Below, piece after piece: positions 33,304-41,987 of a stretch of 64,000 nt of DNA. The position numbers and the translations under genes are program-made. The notes below the pieces were generated by a model. That model was not told the DNA's origin and did no database searches. It was given only the letters and a program-made list of their open reading frames with translations. This DNA is from CAVQBC01 sp963848415 (GTDB lineage Bacteria; Actinomycetota; Thermoleophilia; Solirubrobacterales; Solirubrobacteraceae): NCBI GenBank assembly GCA_963848415.1, contig CAWKDN010000002.1:124001-188000 (forward strand). Direction: 5' to 3'. Each line of letters begins with the position of its first letter. Position 1 is the stretch's first letter.

Positions 33304-34293
33304 TCAGCCGCCGATGCGCGACATCGTCCGCGGCGGCTGGACGAAGCCGGGGTCGTTGATGTGGTGCTTGAGCTCCTTGGCCCAGACCGCCTCGCGGATC
33401 ACCGCCTCGAGCTCCGCGTCGGTCGCGCCCGAGCGCAGCGGCTCGCGCAGGTCGGTCTCGTGGAGCGAGAAGAGGCAGGTGCGGAGCATCCCCTCGGCCG
33501 TGATGCGGATGCGGTTGCAGTCGCCGCAGAAGGGCTCCGAGACGGGGGAGACGAAGCCGATCTCGCCCTGGCCGTCCGCGAAGCGATAGCGCCGGGCGGT
33601 GCTGTGGCGCTTGCGGCCGATCGGCTCGAGCGGGTACACCGCGTCGATCATGTCGCGGATCTCGGCGTTGGGCAGCACCTTGTCGCGCGTCCACGCGTGA
33701 TCGGCATCGAGCGGCATGAACTCGATGAAGCGGATCTCGTAGGGCTCGGCGCGGGCGAACTCCGCGAAGCGCAGCACCTCGTCCTCGGTGAAATCGCGCA
33801 GCGCGACGACGTTGACCTTGACCGGGCGCAGCTCCGGTCGCGCCTGGGCGGCCTCGAGGCCCTCGAGCACCTGGGCGAGCGAGTCGCGCCGGGTGAGCTG
33901 GAAGAAGCGGTCGGCCACCAGCGTGTCCAGCGAGACGTTCACCCGCCGCAGGCCGGCGTCGGCGAGGTCGTCGACCTGGCGGGCCAGGAGGTAGCCGTTG
34001 GTGGTCAGCGAGAGGTCGTGGACGTCCTCGAGGGCGCTGAGCATCTCCACGAGCCGCCACAGCTCGCGGCGCACCAGCGGCTCGCCGCCCGTCAGCCGCA
34101 CGTCGTGGACGCCCATCGCGCCCAGCAGCGCGACCAGCCGGGTGATCTCCTCGTAGCTGAGCAGCGCGTCGCGCTGCAGCCACGGCAGGCCCTCGGCGGG
34201 CATGCAGTACTGGCAGCGGAAGTTGCAGCGGTCGGTGACCGAGACGCGGACGTCGCCGATCGGACGCCCGTGGCCGTCGACGAGCTGCTTCAC
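33304..34293 (-). CDS. moaA: GTP 3',8-cyclase (radical SAM)
   Basis: First step of molybdenum cofactor synthesis, radical cyclization of GTP. The SAM cluster cysteines are C23, C27 and C30 in 'DRCNFRCQYCMP'; 'LTGGEPLVRREL' follows; the C-terminal cluster is in 'PFCGDCNRIRITAEGMLRTC'. The product is 329 residues from GTG 34293, normal length. The C-terminal GG needed for MoaA activity is present (MSRIGG). Start overlaps the moaC stop (GTGA). Confidence 0.95.
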   Translation of the reverse strand: MKQLVDGHGRPIGDVRVSVTDRCNFRCQYCMPAEGLPWLQRDALLSYEEITRLVALLGAMGVHDVRLTGGEPLVRRELWRLVEMLSALEDVHDLSLTTNGYLLARQVDDLADAGLRRVNVSLDTLVADRFFQLTRRDSLAQVLEGLEAAQARPELRPVKVNVVALRDFTEDEVLRFAEFARAEPYEIRFIEFMPLDADHAWTRDKVLPNAEIRDMIDAVYPLEPIGRKRHSTARRYRFADGQGEIGFVSPVSEPFCGDCNRIRITAEGMLRTCLFSLHETDLREPLRSGATDAELEAVIREAVWAKELKHHINDPGFVQPPRTMSRIGG

Positions 34294-34784
34294 CGCGCGT
34301 CCGCGCCGTCGCGGTGGAAGTCGGCCTTGCCGCCGGTCTTGTCGAGCAGCTCGACGCGCTCGACCACGACGCCGGGCTCGATGCCCTTGACCATGTCGTA
34401 GACGGCGAGCGCCCCGACCGAGCAGGCGACCATCGCCTCCATCTCGACCCCGGTGCGGTCGGTCGTGCGGGTCTCGACGACGAGCGTCACGGTCCCCGCG
34501 GCCGGGTCGACGGCGAGCTGCGGGTCGACGTGGGTGAGCGGCAGCTGATGGCAGAGGGGGATCAGCTCGTCGGTGCGCTTGGCGGCCTGGATGGCCGCGA
34601 TCCGCGCGACGGCCGCGACGTCGCCCTTGGGGGTGTCGCCGGCCTGCACGCGCGCCGCGGCGGCGGGCGACATGCGCACCACGGCGCGGGCGCGGGCCCA
34701 GCGCTCGGTGGCGGCCTTGCCGCCGACGTCGACCATCGCGGCCCGCCCGGCGGCATCCAGGTGCGTGAGTGACCCCTCCTGCAT
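34290..34784 (-). CDS. moaC: Cyclic pyranopterin monophosphate synthase
   Basis: Second step of cofactor synthesis with MoaA. The 164-residue protein shows 'MVDVGGKAATERWA', 'IAAIQAAKRTDELIPLCHQL', 'THVDP', 'DRTGVEMEAMVACSVGALAVYDMVKG' (quoted in part: active-site region around residue 115-140) and 'LLDKTGGKADF'. All typical. Start ATG 34784. First gene of the minus-strand operon; divergent from the CHRD gene. Confidence 0.94.
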   Translation of the reverse strand: MQEGSLTHLDAAGRAAMVDVGGKAATERWARARAVVRMSPAAAARVQAGDTPKGDVAAVARIAAIQAAKRTDELIPLCHQLPLTHVDPQLAVDPAAGTVTLVVETRTTDRTGVEMEAMVACSVGALAVYDMVKGIEPGVVVERVELLDKTGGKADFHRDGADAR

Positions 34785-34812
34785 GTGTCCATGGTAGGCC
34801 GCGCGAGATTTC

Positions 34813-34875
34813 GTCCCTTCGAACCGCCGCCCCGGCGGGCGCGTACACCCGTCCGCAAGCAGTCCCTTCGAAGGG
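34813..34875. repeat. Repeated GTCCCTTCGAA and a 12-bp palindrome before the CHRD gene
   Basis: GTCCCTTCGAA occurs at 34813 and 34862, and the second copy extends to the perfect palindrome CCCTTCGAAGGG (34864-34875), which overlaps the ribosome site of the CHRD gene. The stretch also separates two divergent genes. A repressor or attenuator site is possible. Confidence 0.4.
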
Positions 34876-34883
34876 AGGACGCG

Positions 34884-35429
34884 ATGCAGGTCCGGGTCAA
34901 GCTCGCCGCGGGCGCCGCCGTGGTCGGAGCGCTGGGGGTGGGCGGCGCGGCCGTGGCGACCGGCGGCGACGGGTTCCGCGAGTCGCTGAAGGGCTACGAG
35001 GAGGTGCCGGCGGTCTCCACCGGCGCCAGCGGGACGTTCCACGCCGCGATCAACCGGGCGGGGAACGAGATCGCCTGGCGGCTGAGCTATGAGAACCTCG
35101 AGGGCGACGTCCAGCAGGCCCACATCCACCTGGGTCAGAAGGCCGTCAACGGCGGCATCTCGGTCTGGCTCTGCGGCAACGTGCCCACCACGCCCGCCGG
35201 CACGCAGGCGTGCCCGCCGGCGCCCGCCACAGTCTCCGGGACCATCCGGCCGGCCGAGATCGCCGGTCCCGCCGCGCAGGGGATCGAGGCGGGGCAGTTC
35301 TCCGAGCTCGTGGCCGCCATGCGGTCGGGCGTGACGTACGCCAACGTCCACAGCACGAGATTCCCCGGCGGTGAGATCCGCGCGCAGCTCGACGGCCGCG
35401 GCGGTCGCGACCGGGAGGACGACGACTGA
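34884..35429 (+). CDS. CHRD-domain secreted protein
   Basis: A 181-residue protein with an N-terminal signal-like helix (VKLAAGAAVVGALGVGGAAV) and a CHRD domain: 'GYEEVPAVSTGASGTFHAAI' at the start, 'AHIHLGQKAVNG' in the middle and 'YANVHSTRFPGGEIRAQL' at the end. CHRD domains occur in chordin and many bacterial extracytoplasmic proteins; function in bacteria is not known. Start ATG 34884 follows AAGGGAGG. An acidic tail (REDDD) closes it. Confidence 0.87.
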   Translation: MQVRVKLAAGAAVVGALGVGGAAVATGGDGFRESLKGYEEVPAVSTGASGTFHAAINRAGNEIAWRLSYENLEGDVQQAHIHLGQKAVNGGISVWLCGNVPTTPAGTQACPPAPATVSGTIRPAEIAGPAAQGIEAGQFSELVAAMRSGVTYANVHSTRFPGGEIRAQLDGRGGRDREDDD

Positions 35430-35453
35430 CCACGGGGGCCTAGCATTGGCGGG

Positions 35454-36122
35454 GTGATCGTCTCCGTCCGCCTCTTCGCCGGCCTGCGCGAGCGCGCGGG
35501 ACGAGACCGGCTCGAGCTCGAGCTGCCCGAGGGCGCGACGGTCGCCGAGCTGCTGGCCGCGATGGCGACGACGCCGGTCGGGGCGATCGGCCCGCGCGAG
35601 TGCGTGGTCGCCGTCAACCGCGAGTACGCGACCGGCGAGCACGCCGTCGCCGCCGGCGACGAGGTCGCGCTCGTGCCGCCGGTCAGCGGCGGTGCGGTCG
35701 GCGACGCGCTGGTCCGCCACGTCGCGGTGTCCTCCGAGCCGCTGGACCTGGCGGCGCTGGCCGCCGCCGTGCGCGACCCGCGCGCGGGCGCCGTCGTGCT
35801 CTTCGAGGGCGTCACGCGCGAGGTGGGGGAGCTGGTCTACGAGGCCTACCTGGAGATGGCGGAGGCGCGGATCGAGGCGATCGCCGCGGAAACCGCCGCC
35901 GCGCACGGGCTGTGCGCCGTCGCCGTCGCGCACCGCGTCGGCACCGTCCCGCTCGGCGAGCCCAGCGTCATCGTCGCGGCCTCCTCGGCCCACCGCGGGG
36001 AAGCGTTCGCCGGCGCCCGGGCGGTGATCGACCGCGTCAAGGCCGAGGCGCCGATCTGGAAGCAGGAGGTCACCGACGCGGGCGCCCGGCGCGTGCCGGG
36101 CACGCTCCCGCCCGTCGGCTGA
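35454..36122 (+). CDS. moaX: MoaD-MoaE fusion (molybdopterin synthase, MoaX type)
   Basis: Residues 1-80 are MoaD, the ubiquitin-like sulfur carrier, ending in 'PPVSGG' (G79-G80). Residues 90-222 are MoaE: 'GAVVLFEGVTRE', 'YEAYLEMAEARIEAI', 'VAHRVGTVPLGE', 'AHRGEAFAGARAVIDRVK' and 'APIWKQE' with the catalytic Lys. MoaD needs a free C-terminal Gly-Gly to carry sulfur, so the protein probably has to be cut after G80, as described for mycobacterial MoaX. The MoaE loop before 'YEAY' is several residues shorter than usual. Start GTG 35454. Confidence 0.88.
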   Translation: MIVSVRLFAGLRERAGRDRLELELPEGATVAELLAAMATTPVGAIGPRECVVAVNREYATGEHAVAAGDEVALVPPVSGGAVGDALVRHVAVSSEPLDLAALAAAVRDPRAGAVVLFEGVTREVGELVYEAYLEMAEARIEAIAAETAAAHGLCAVAVAHRVGTVPLGEPSVIVAASSAHRGEAFAGARAVIDRVKAEAPIWKQEVTDAGARRVPGTLPPVG

Positions 36123-36133
36123 GTAGGCCCGTC

Positions 36134-37581
36134 ATGACCGCCCGCGTTCCGTCGCTGGTCCTGCGCGACCGCCCCCGCTCTCCGCTGGTCGGCCTGTTGG
36201 CCGCCGCGCTCGCCGTCGCCGCGGTCACGCTGCTGATCTACCCGCTCAAGACCGTCGCCCCGGTGGTCTCCACCAGCGTCGTCTACCTGCTGGCGGTGCT
36301 GCTCGTCTCGACCTACTGGGGACTGTGGCTCGGGATCGCCGCCGCGTTCGGCGGTGGGCTCGCGTTCAACTTCTTCCATCTCGAGCCGACCGGGCGCCTC
36401 ACCATCGCCGACGCCGAGAACTGGGTGGCGCTGGCGGTGTTCCTGGCCGCCGCGATCATCGCCTCCTCGGTGGCCGAGCTCGCGCGCTCGCGGGCGCGCG
36501 AGGCCGAGTCACGGCGGGCGGAGGCCGACCTCGCCGCCGAGCTCGCCCGCGTGCTGCTGGGCGGCGCGGCGCCGCTCGACGCGCTGGCGGTCGCCTCCCA
36601 GCGGCTGGCGACGGCGCTCGACGTCTCCTCGGCGACGCTGCGGCTCGGCGAGCCGGCGGCCGCGCCGGGCCACACGGCGCTGGGGCTCGAGCTGGGACGC
36701 GGGCGGACGGCGACGCTCGAGCTGCCCGGCGGCCTCGACGCCGCCGCCGTCGAGCGCATCCGCGCGCGCATCGTGCCGTCGCTCGAGGCCCTGCTGGGTG
36801 CCGCGCTCGACCGCGACGCCCTGCAGGCGGAGGTGGTCGAGACCCAGGCGCTGCGCCGCTCCGACGTCGTGAAGACCGCGCTGCTGCGCGCGGTCTCGCA
36901 CGACCTGCGCACGCCGCTCACCGCCATCCGCGCCGCCGGCGAGGCGCTGCGCTCGACCCGCCTGGAGCCGGAGGATCGCGACGAGCTGGCCGCGGTGATC
37001 GAGTCCGAGGCGACGCGGCTCGCCCACCTCGTCGACCGGCTGCTCGACCTCTCCCGCCTGCAGTCGGGCACGGCGGAGCCGCGCCGCGACTGGCTCGCGC
37101 TCGACGAGGTCGTCCGCGGCGCCGTCGAGCAGCTCGGCGCCGGGCCCGACGTGCCGGTGACGATCTCGCTCGACCGCGACCTGCCGCTGATCCGCGCCGA
37201 CGCCGTCCAGCTCGAGCGCGTCTTCGTCAACCTGCTCGAGAACGCGCGCCGCCACGCGCCGGGCACGCCGGTGCAGGTGCGCGGCCGGGTGAGCGGTGGG
37301 CGCCTGCTCGTCCGGGTCGTCGACCGCGGGCCGGGCATCCCGCGTGAGCGGCTCGAGCGGATCTTCGAGCCGTTCTACCGCGGCGAGGAGGGCGGCGCGG
37401 CCGGCGCCGGCCTCGGCCTGGCGATCGTGCGCGGCTTCGTGGAGGCCAACGGCGGCCGCGTATGGGCGGAGTCGCTGCCCGGCCAGGGCACCGCCTTCGT
37501 GCTCGAGTTCCCGCCGTCGGCGCTCGCTGGGCCGGCACCGGCCGGCGCGCCCGCCGCCGCGCCCGGAACGGCGGCGCCGGC

Positions 37582-37585
<4 letters not shown>
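36134..37585 (+). CDS. kdpD: KdpD C-terminal half: DUF4118 sensor histidine kinase
   Basis: A 483-residue membrane kinase. Four hydrophobic segments in the first 115 residues (DUF4118, as in KdpD, ending 'FNFFHLEPTGRLTI') are followed by a GAF-like linker, the phosphoacceptor box 'VSHDLRTPLTAIR' (about residue 255), N box 'NLLENARRHAPG', G1 'DRGPGIP' and G2 'GAGLGLAIV'. It corresponds to the second half of KdpD; the N-terminal KdpD/USP half is a separate gene at 44.1 kb. The stop overlaps kdpE. Start ATG 36134. Confidence 0.85.
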
Positions 37586-38265
<680 letters not shown>

Positions 38266-38427
38266 TCAGCGCCCGGAGGGCAGCAGCAGCAGGACCACCG
38301 CGCCGACCGTCAGCACGCCGACCAGCAGCGTGGCCAGCAGCTCCGGCTCGTCCGTGGCGATCAGGATGACCGTGCCGCCGACGACGTAGGCCGCGACGAG
38401 CGCCGCGACGACGCGCCGCTTGCTCAC
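38266..38427 (-). CDS. Small membrane protein downstream of corA
   Basis: A 53-residue frame from GTG 38427 with two hydrophobic helices (VVAALVAAYVVGGTVILIA and LLATLLVGVLTVGAVVLLL). The start overlaps the corA stop by GTGA, so it is probably translated with CorA and may be an accessory peptide. Not recognised otherwise. Confidence 0.6.
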   Translation of the reverse strand: MSKRRVVAALVAAYVVGGTVILIATDEPELLATLLVGVLTVGAVVLLLLPSGR

Positions 38428-39398
38428 AGCCAGCCGGAGCGCCGCAGGCGCCAGTACAGCGCCCCGCACAGCGCGAGGGTGATCGCCAGCACCAGCGGGA
38501 AGCCGTAGCGCCAGCCCAGCTCGGGCATGTACTCGAAGTTCATCCCGTAGATGGCGAAGATCATGGTGGGCAGGGCGACGATCGCCACCCACGCCGAGAT
38601 GCGCCGGACGTCCTCGTTCTGGCGCACGCTGATCTGGGCGAGATTGGCCTGCAGCATCGCGGTCAGCAGGTCGCGGAAGCCCTCGATCTGGCCCGAGACG
38701 CGCATCAGGTGGTCGTGCACGTCGCGGAAGTAGGTGCGCAGCTCGGGGTGGACGAGCTCGAGGTGCCCGCGGGCCAGGCGGTCGACCGGCATCGCCAGCG
38801 GGATCACGGCGCGGTGCAGGCCGAGCACCTCGCGCTCGAGCAGGTAGATGCGCTTGGACGGATCGCGGCCCGGGTCGGCCGAGAAGACGCGGCGCTCGAC
38901 GTTCTGGAGCTCTGACTCGATCGCCTCGGTGATCGGCTCGTAATCGTCGACGACGTGATCGATGATCGCGTGCAGCACCGCGCCCGTGCCGAACCTGCAC
39001 AGGTCGGGCCGGTGGTCGAGCTGCTCGCGCACCCCGCCGAGCGGGCTCGCCTCGCCGTGGCGCACCGAGATCACGAAGTCGCGGCCGACGAACAGCAGGA
39101 TCTCGCCGACGTCGAGGTCCTGGTCGCGGTCGAGGTAGCGGACCGTCTTGAGCACGAGGAACAGCGTGTCGCCGTAGACCTCGAGCTTCGGGCGCTGATG
39201 GGCGTGGATCGCGTCCTCGACGGCCAGCTCGTGCAGGTCGAACTCGCGGCGGACGGCGTCGAACTCCTCCTCACCGGGCTCGTAGAGCCCGAGCCAGGTG
39301 AACGCCCCGGGCTCCTGACCGGCCTCGCTGGCGTCCGCCAGCGGCAGCTCGCCCGCCTGGCGGCGCCCGTCGACGTAGACGGCGCAGTCGAGGATCAC
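38424..39398 (-). CDS. corA: CorA-family divalent cation transporter
   Basis: A 324-residue protein with a large soluble N-terminal funnel (FDLHELAVEDAIHAHQRPKL near residue 52) and two C-terminal helices, the first ending in the diagnostic 'YGMNFEYMPELGW'. It forms a pentameric Mg/Co channel in characterized members. Start GTG 39398. It sits between kdpE and kdpFA and diverges from the latter, so ion transport genes are clustered. Some relatives transport Zn, so Mg is an assumption. Confidence 0.9.
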   Translation of the reverse strand: MILDCAVYVDGRRQAGELPLADASEAGQEPGAFTWLGLYEPGEEEFDAVRREFDLHELAVEDAIHAHQRPKLEVYGDTLFLVLKTVRYLDRDQDLDVGEILLFVGRDFVISVRHGEASPLGGVREQLDHRPDLCRFGTGAVLHAIIDHVVDDYEPITEAIESELQNVERRVFSADPGRDPSKRIYLLEREVLGLHRAVIPLAMPVDRLARGHLELVHPELRTYFRDVHDHLMRVSGQIEGFRDLLTAMLQANLAQISVRQNEDVRRISAWVAIVALPTMIFAIYGMNFEYMPELGWRYGFPLVLAITLALCGALYWRLRRSGWL

Positions 39399-39425
39399 GC
39401 GGGAAACCTATATCCCCGTGCGGGC

Positions 39426-39475
39426 CTTCACGCTTTCTTGATGGGGCGCGCCAGAAGCTTCACGCGCCCTTGACG
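39426..39475. promoter_or_regulatory. Four-site direct-repeat operator upstream of kdpFA (probable KdpE box)
   Basis: Seven-base half-sites CTTCACG, CTTGATG, CTTCACG and CTTGACG start at 39426, 39437, 39458 and 39469, spaced 11, 21 and 11 bp, all fitting CTT(C/G)A(C/T)G. The 11-bp head-to-tail pairing is what OmpR-type dimers bind. The array ends about 23 bp before the first start codon, overlapping where the promoter should be. Confidence 0.6.
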
Positions 39476-39498
39476 GCGCCGCGCCCAGAGTGATCGGC

Positions 39499-39579
39499 AT
39501 GGATCTGATCGCCGTCGCCCTGGGCCTCGCCGTGTTCGCCGCGCTGCTGGCGCTCTTGGAGGCGATCGAGCGCGTATGA
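39499..39579 (+). CDS. 26-residue membrane peptide upstream of kdpF
   Basis: ATG 39499 opens a frame 'MDLIAVALGLAVFAALLALL' followed by EAIERV and a stop, a single hydrophobic helix with a charged end. Its stop overlaps the kdpF start (ATGA). Size, position and composition suggest a Kdp-associated micropeptide, in addition to KdpF. Not recognised by name. Confidence 0.55.
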   Translation: MDLIAVALGLAVFAALLALLEAIERV

Positions 39580-39665
39580 GCGGCGCCGAGCTGATCCTGC
39601 TGGCCGTCGCCGTCGCGCTCTTCGGCTACCTGAGCTTCGCGCTGCTGCGCGGGGAGCGCCTGTAG
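39576..39665 (+). CDS. kdpF: KdpF-like K+-ATPase stabilizing peptide
   Basis: A 29-residue single-helix peptide (MSGAELILLAVAVALFGYLS, ending ALLRGERL) immediately before kdpA, with coupled starts and stops on both sides (ATGA before, TAGTG after). KdpF is a small lipid-like subunit that stabilizes the KdpABC complex. Length, helix and position match. Confidence 0.8.
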   Translation: MSGAELILLAVAVALFGYLSFALLRGERL

Positions 39666-41398
39666 TGACGCTCCAGGGCTGGCTGCAGATCCTCGTCTAC
39701 GTCGCGGTGCTCACGGCGCTCACGCCCGTGCTCGGCGCCTACATGGCGCGCGTCTACGGCGGCGAGGCGGTGCTGCTCGCGCGCGTGCTCGGCCCGCTCG
39801 AGCGCACGCTCTACCGGCTCCTGCGCACCGACCCGGAGCGCGGCCAGGACTGGAAGGGCTACGCCCGCACGGTGCTCGTCTTCAGCGCGCTCTTCTTCGT
39901 CGTGCTGTTCGTGATCCTGCGCACCCAGGGGGTGCACCCCTTCAACCCCGAGGGCTACGGCTCGGCGCCGTGGGACGTCTCCTTCAACACCGCCGCCTCG
40001 TTCGTGAGCAACACGAACTGGCAGTACTACGGCGGCGAGACGACGCTCAGCTACTTCTCGCAGATGACCGGCCTGGCCGTGCAGAACTTCGTCTCGGCGG
40101 CGGTCGGGATGGCCGTCGTGGTCGCCGTCATCCGCGGCTTCGCCGCCCGCTCGGCCGCCTCGCTGGGCAACTTCTGGGTCGACCTCACGCGCTCGCTGCT
40201 CTACGTCCTGCTGCCGATCTCGCTGCTCGGCGCGCTGTTCCTCGTCTCCCAGGGGACGCTGCAGACGCTGGCCGCTTACGTGACCTTCCCGACGCTGACC
40301 GGCGGCGAGCAGACGCTCGCGCTCGGCCCGGTCGCCTCCCAGGAGGTCATCAAGCAGCTCGGGACCAACGGCGGCGGCTTCTTCAACGTCAACTCGGCGA
40401 TGCCGTTCGAGAACCCGAGCGGGCTCACGAACTTCGTCGAGATGCTGCTGATCCTCGTCGTCCCGGCCGGCCTGACCGCGACCTTCGGGCGCATGGTCGG
40501 CAGCCGTCGCCAGGGCTGGGCGCTCTACGTCGCGATGGCGGTCATGTTCGTCGCCGGCGTGGCGGTCGTCTACGCCGCGGAGGCCCACAGCTCGGTCGCC
40601 CAGCAGGCCGCGGGCCTGAGCGGCCCGAACCTCGAGGGCAAGGAGGTGCGCTTCGGCACCGCCAACTCGGCGCTGTGGACCGCGATAACGACGGTCGCCT
40701 CCTGCGGCGCGGTCAACGCGGCCATGGACTCGCTGACCGGGATCGGCGGCGCCGTGCCGCTCGCGAACATGATGACCGGCGAGGTCATCTTCGGCGGCGT
40801 CGGCTCGGGCCTGTACGGGATGCTCCTCTTCGTCCTGCTGGCGGTGTTCATCGCCGGGCTGATGGTCGGGCGCACACCGGAGTACCTGGGCAAGAAGATC
40901 GAGGCGCGCGACATCAAGCTCGTCGCGGTCGGCACGCTGGCCGTGCCGCTGCTGGTGCTGATCACGACCGCGCTGGCGATCGCCACGAAGTACGGCGCGC
41001 CGTCGATCTACAACGCCGGCCCGCAGGGCTTCTCCGAGACGCTCTACGCCTACGTCTCCCAGGGCAACAACAACGGCTCGGCGATGGCGGGCTACACCGG
41101 CTTCGTGCAGCCCAACGCGCCCGGCAACGTCGGTGCGTTCGGGATCACGTTCGCCGACCTGCTCGGCGGCGTGGCGATGCTGATCGGCCGCTACGCGCCG
41201 CTCGTGCTGGCGCTCGCCGTCGCCGGCTCGCTGGCGACCAAGCGCGTGGCGCCGCTGGGCCCCGGCACCATGCGCACCGACACGGGCACCTTCGTCGTGC
41301 TGCTGGTCGGCACCGTGCTGCTCGTCGCGCTGCTCACCTTCGTCCCCGCCCTGCTGCTCGGGCCGATCGTCCAGGGCCTCTCGACCCAGCTCTTCTAG
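39665..41398 (+). CDS. kdpA: K+-transporting ATPase, K+-channel-like subunit
   Basis: A 577-residue intact KdpA, the potassium-binding subunit of the high-affinity Kdp pump, with about ten membrane helices and the four selectivity-filter-like loops: 'SFVSNTNWQYYGGE', 'QLGTNGGGFFNVNSA', 'TVASCGAVNAAMDSLTG' and 'SQGNNNGSAMAGYTG'. Start GTG 39665. The stop TAG is directly followed by the kdpC ATG. Confidence 0.95.
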   Translation: MTLQGWLQILVYVAVLTALTPVLGAYMARVYGGEAVLLARVLGPLERTLYRLLRTDPERGQDWKGYARTVLVFSALFFVVLFVILRTQGVHPFNPEGYGSAPWDVSFNTAASFVSNTNWQYYGGETTLSYFSQMTGLAVQNFVSAAVGMAVVVAVIRGFAARSAASLGNFWVDLTRSLLYVLLPISLLGALFLVSQGTLQTLAAYVTFPTLTGGEQTLALGPVASQEVIKQLGTNGGGFFNVNSAMPFENPSGLTNFVEMLLILVVPAGLTATFGRMVGSRRQGWALYVAMAVMFVAGVAVVYAAEAHSSVAQQAAGLSGPNLEGKEVRFGTANSALWTAITTVASCGAVNAAMDSLTGIGGAVPLANMMTGEVIFGGVGSGLYGMLLFVLLAVFIAGLMVGRTPEYLGKKIEARDIKLVAVGTLAVPLLVLITTALAIATKYGAPSIYNAGPQGFSETLYAYVSQGNNNGSAMAGYTGFVQPNAPGNVGAFGITFADLLGGVAMLIGRYAPLVLALAVAGSLATKRVAPLGPGTMRTDTGTFVVLLVGTVLLVALLTFVPALLLGPIVQGLSTQLF

Positions 41399-41987
41399 AT
41401 GCGCCGCGACTTCATCAGCTCGCTCGTCGCCGTCGTCGCCTTCACGGTGCTCTTCGGCCTCGCCTACCCGCTCGTGGTCACCGGCGCGAGCCGGCTCGCC
41501 TTCCCGGACAAGGCGGACGGCAGCCGCATCGAGCGCGGCGGGGAGGTCGTCGGCTCGCGGCTGATCGGCCAGGACTTCCGCCGCGAGCCCCCGCTACTTC
41601 CAGAGCCGGCCCTCGGTCACGGACTACAACCCGGCCGGGACGTTCTTCAACAACCTCGGCCCCAACAGCGCGGACCTCGCGGACCTCTTCCGCGAGAACC
41701 TCGACGCCTACCTGGAGCTCGAGCGGCCCTTCAACCCGGGGCTGCGCCCGGCCGACGTGCCCCCCGACGCGGTGCAGACCACCGCCTCCGGCGTCGACCC
41801 CCACATCTCTCCCGCGAACGCGGAGATCCAGGCCCGCAGGATCGCGAGCGAGCGCGGCGCCCCGCTGCCGCGGGTCCGCGCGCTCGTCGAGGACAACACC
41901 GACGGGCGCTCGCTCGGCTTCCTCGGCGAGCCCGGGGTCAACGTGCTCGAGCTCAACCTCGCCCTGGACGAGGAGCTCCGGCGATGA
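41399..41987 (+). pseudogene. kdpC: kdpC, K+-ATPase C subunit, with one frameshift
   Basis: The N-terminal anchor reads 'FISSLVAVVAFTVLFGLAYP' and continues to 'SRLIGQDFRREP'. At a run of five C near 41587 one extra base shifts the phase; in the other phase the protein continues normally: 'RYFQSRPSVTDYNPAG', 'GVDPHISPANAEIQARRIA' and 'VNVLELNLALDEELRR' to TGA 41985-41987. Every conserved block is present, so either a base-call error or very recent inactivation. KdpC is the assembly/catalytic-chaperone subunit of KdpB. It lies between kdpA and kdpB, an unusual order. Confidence 0.85.
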
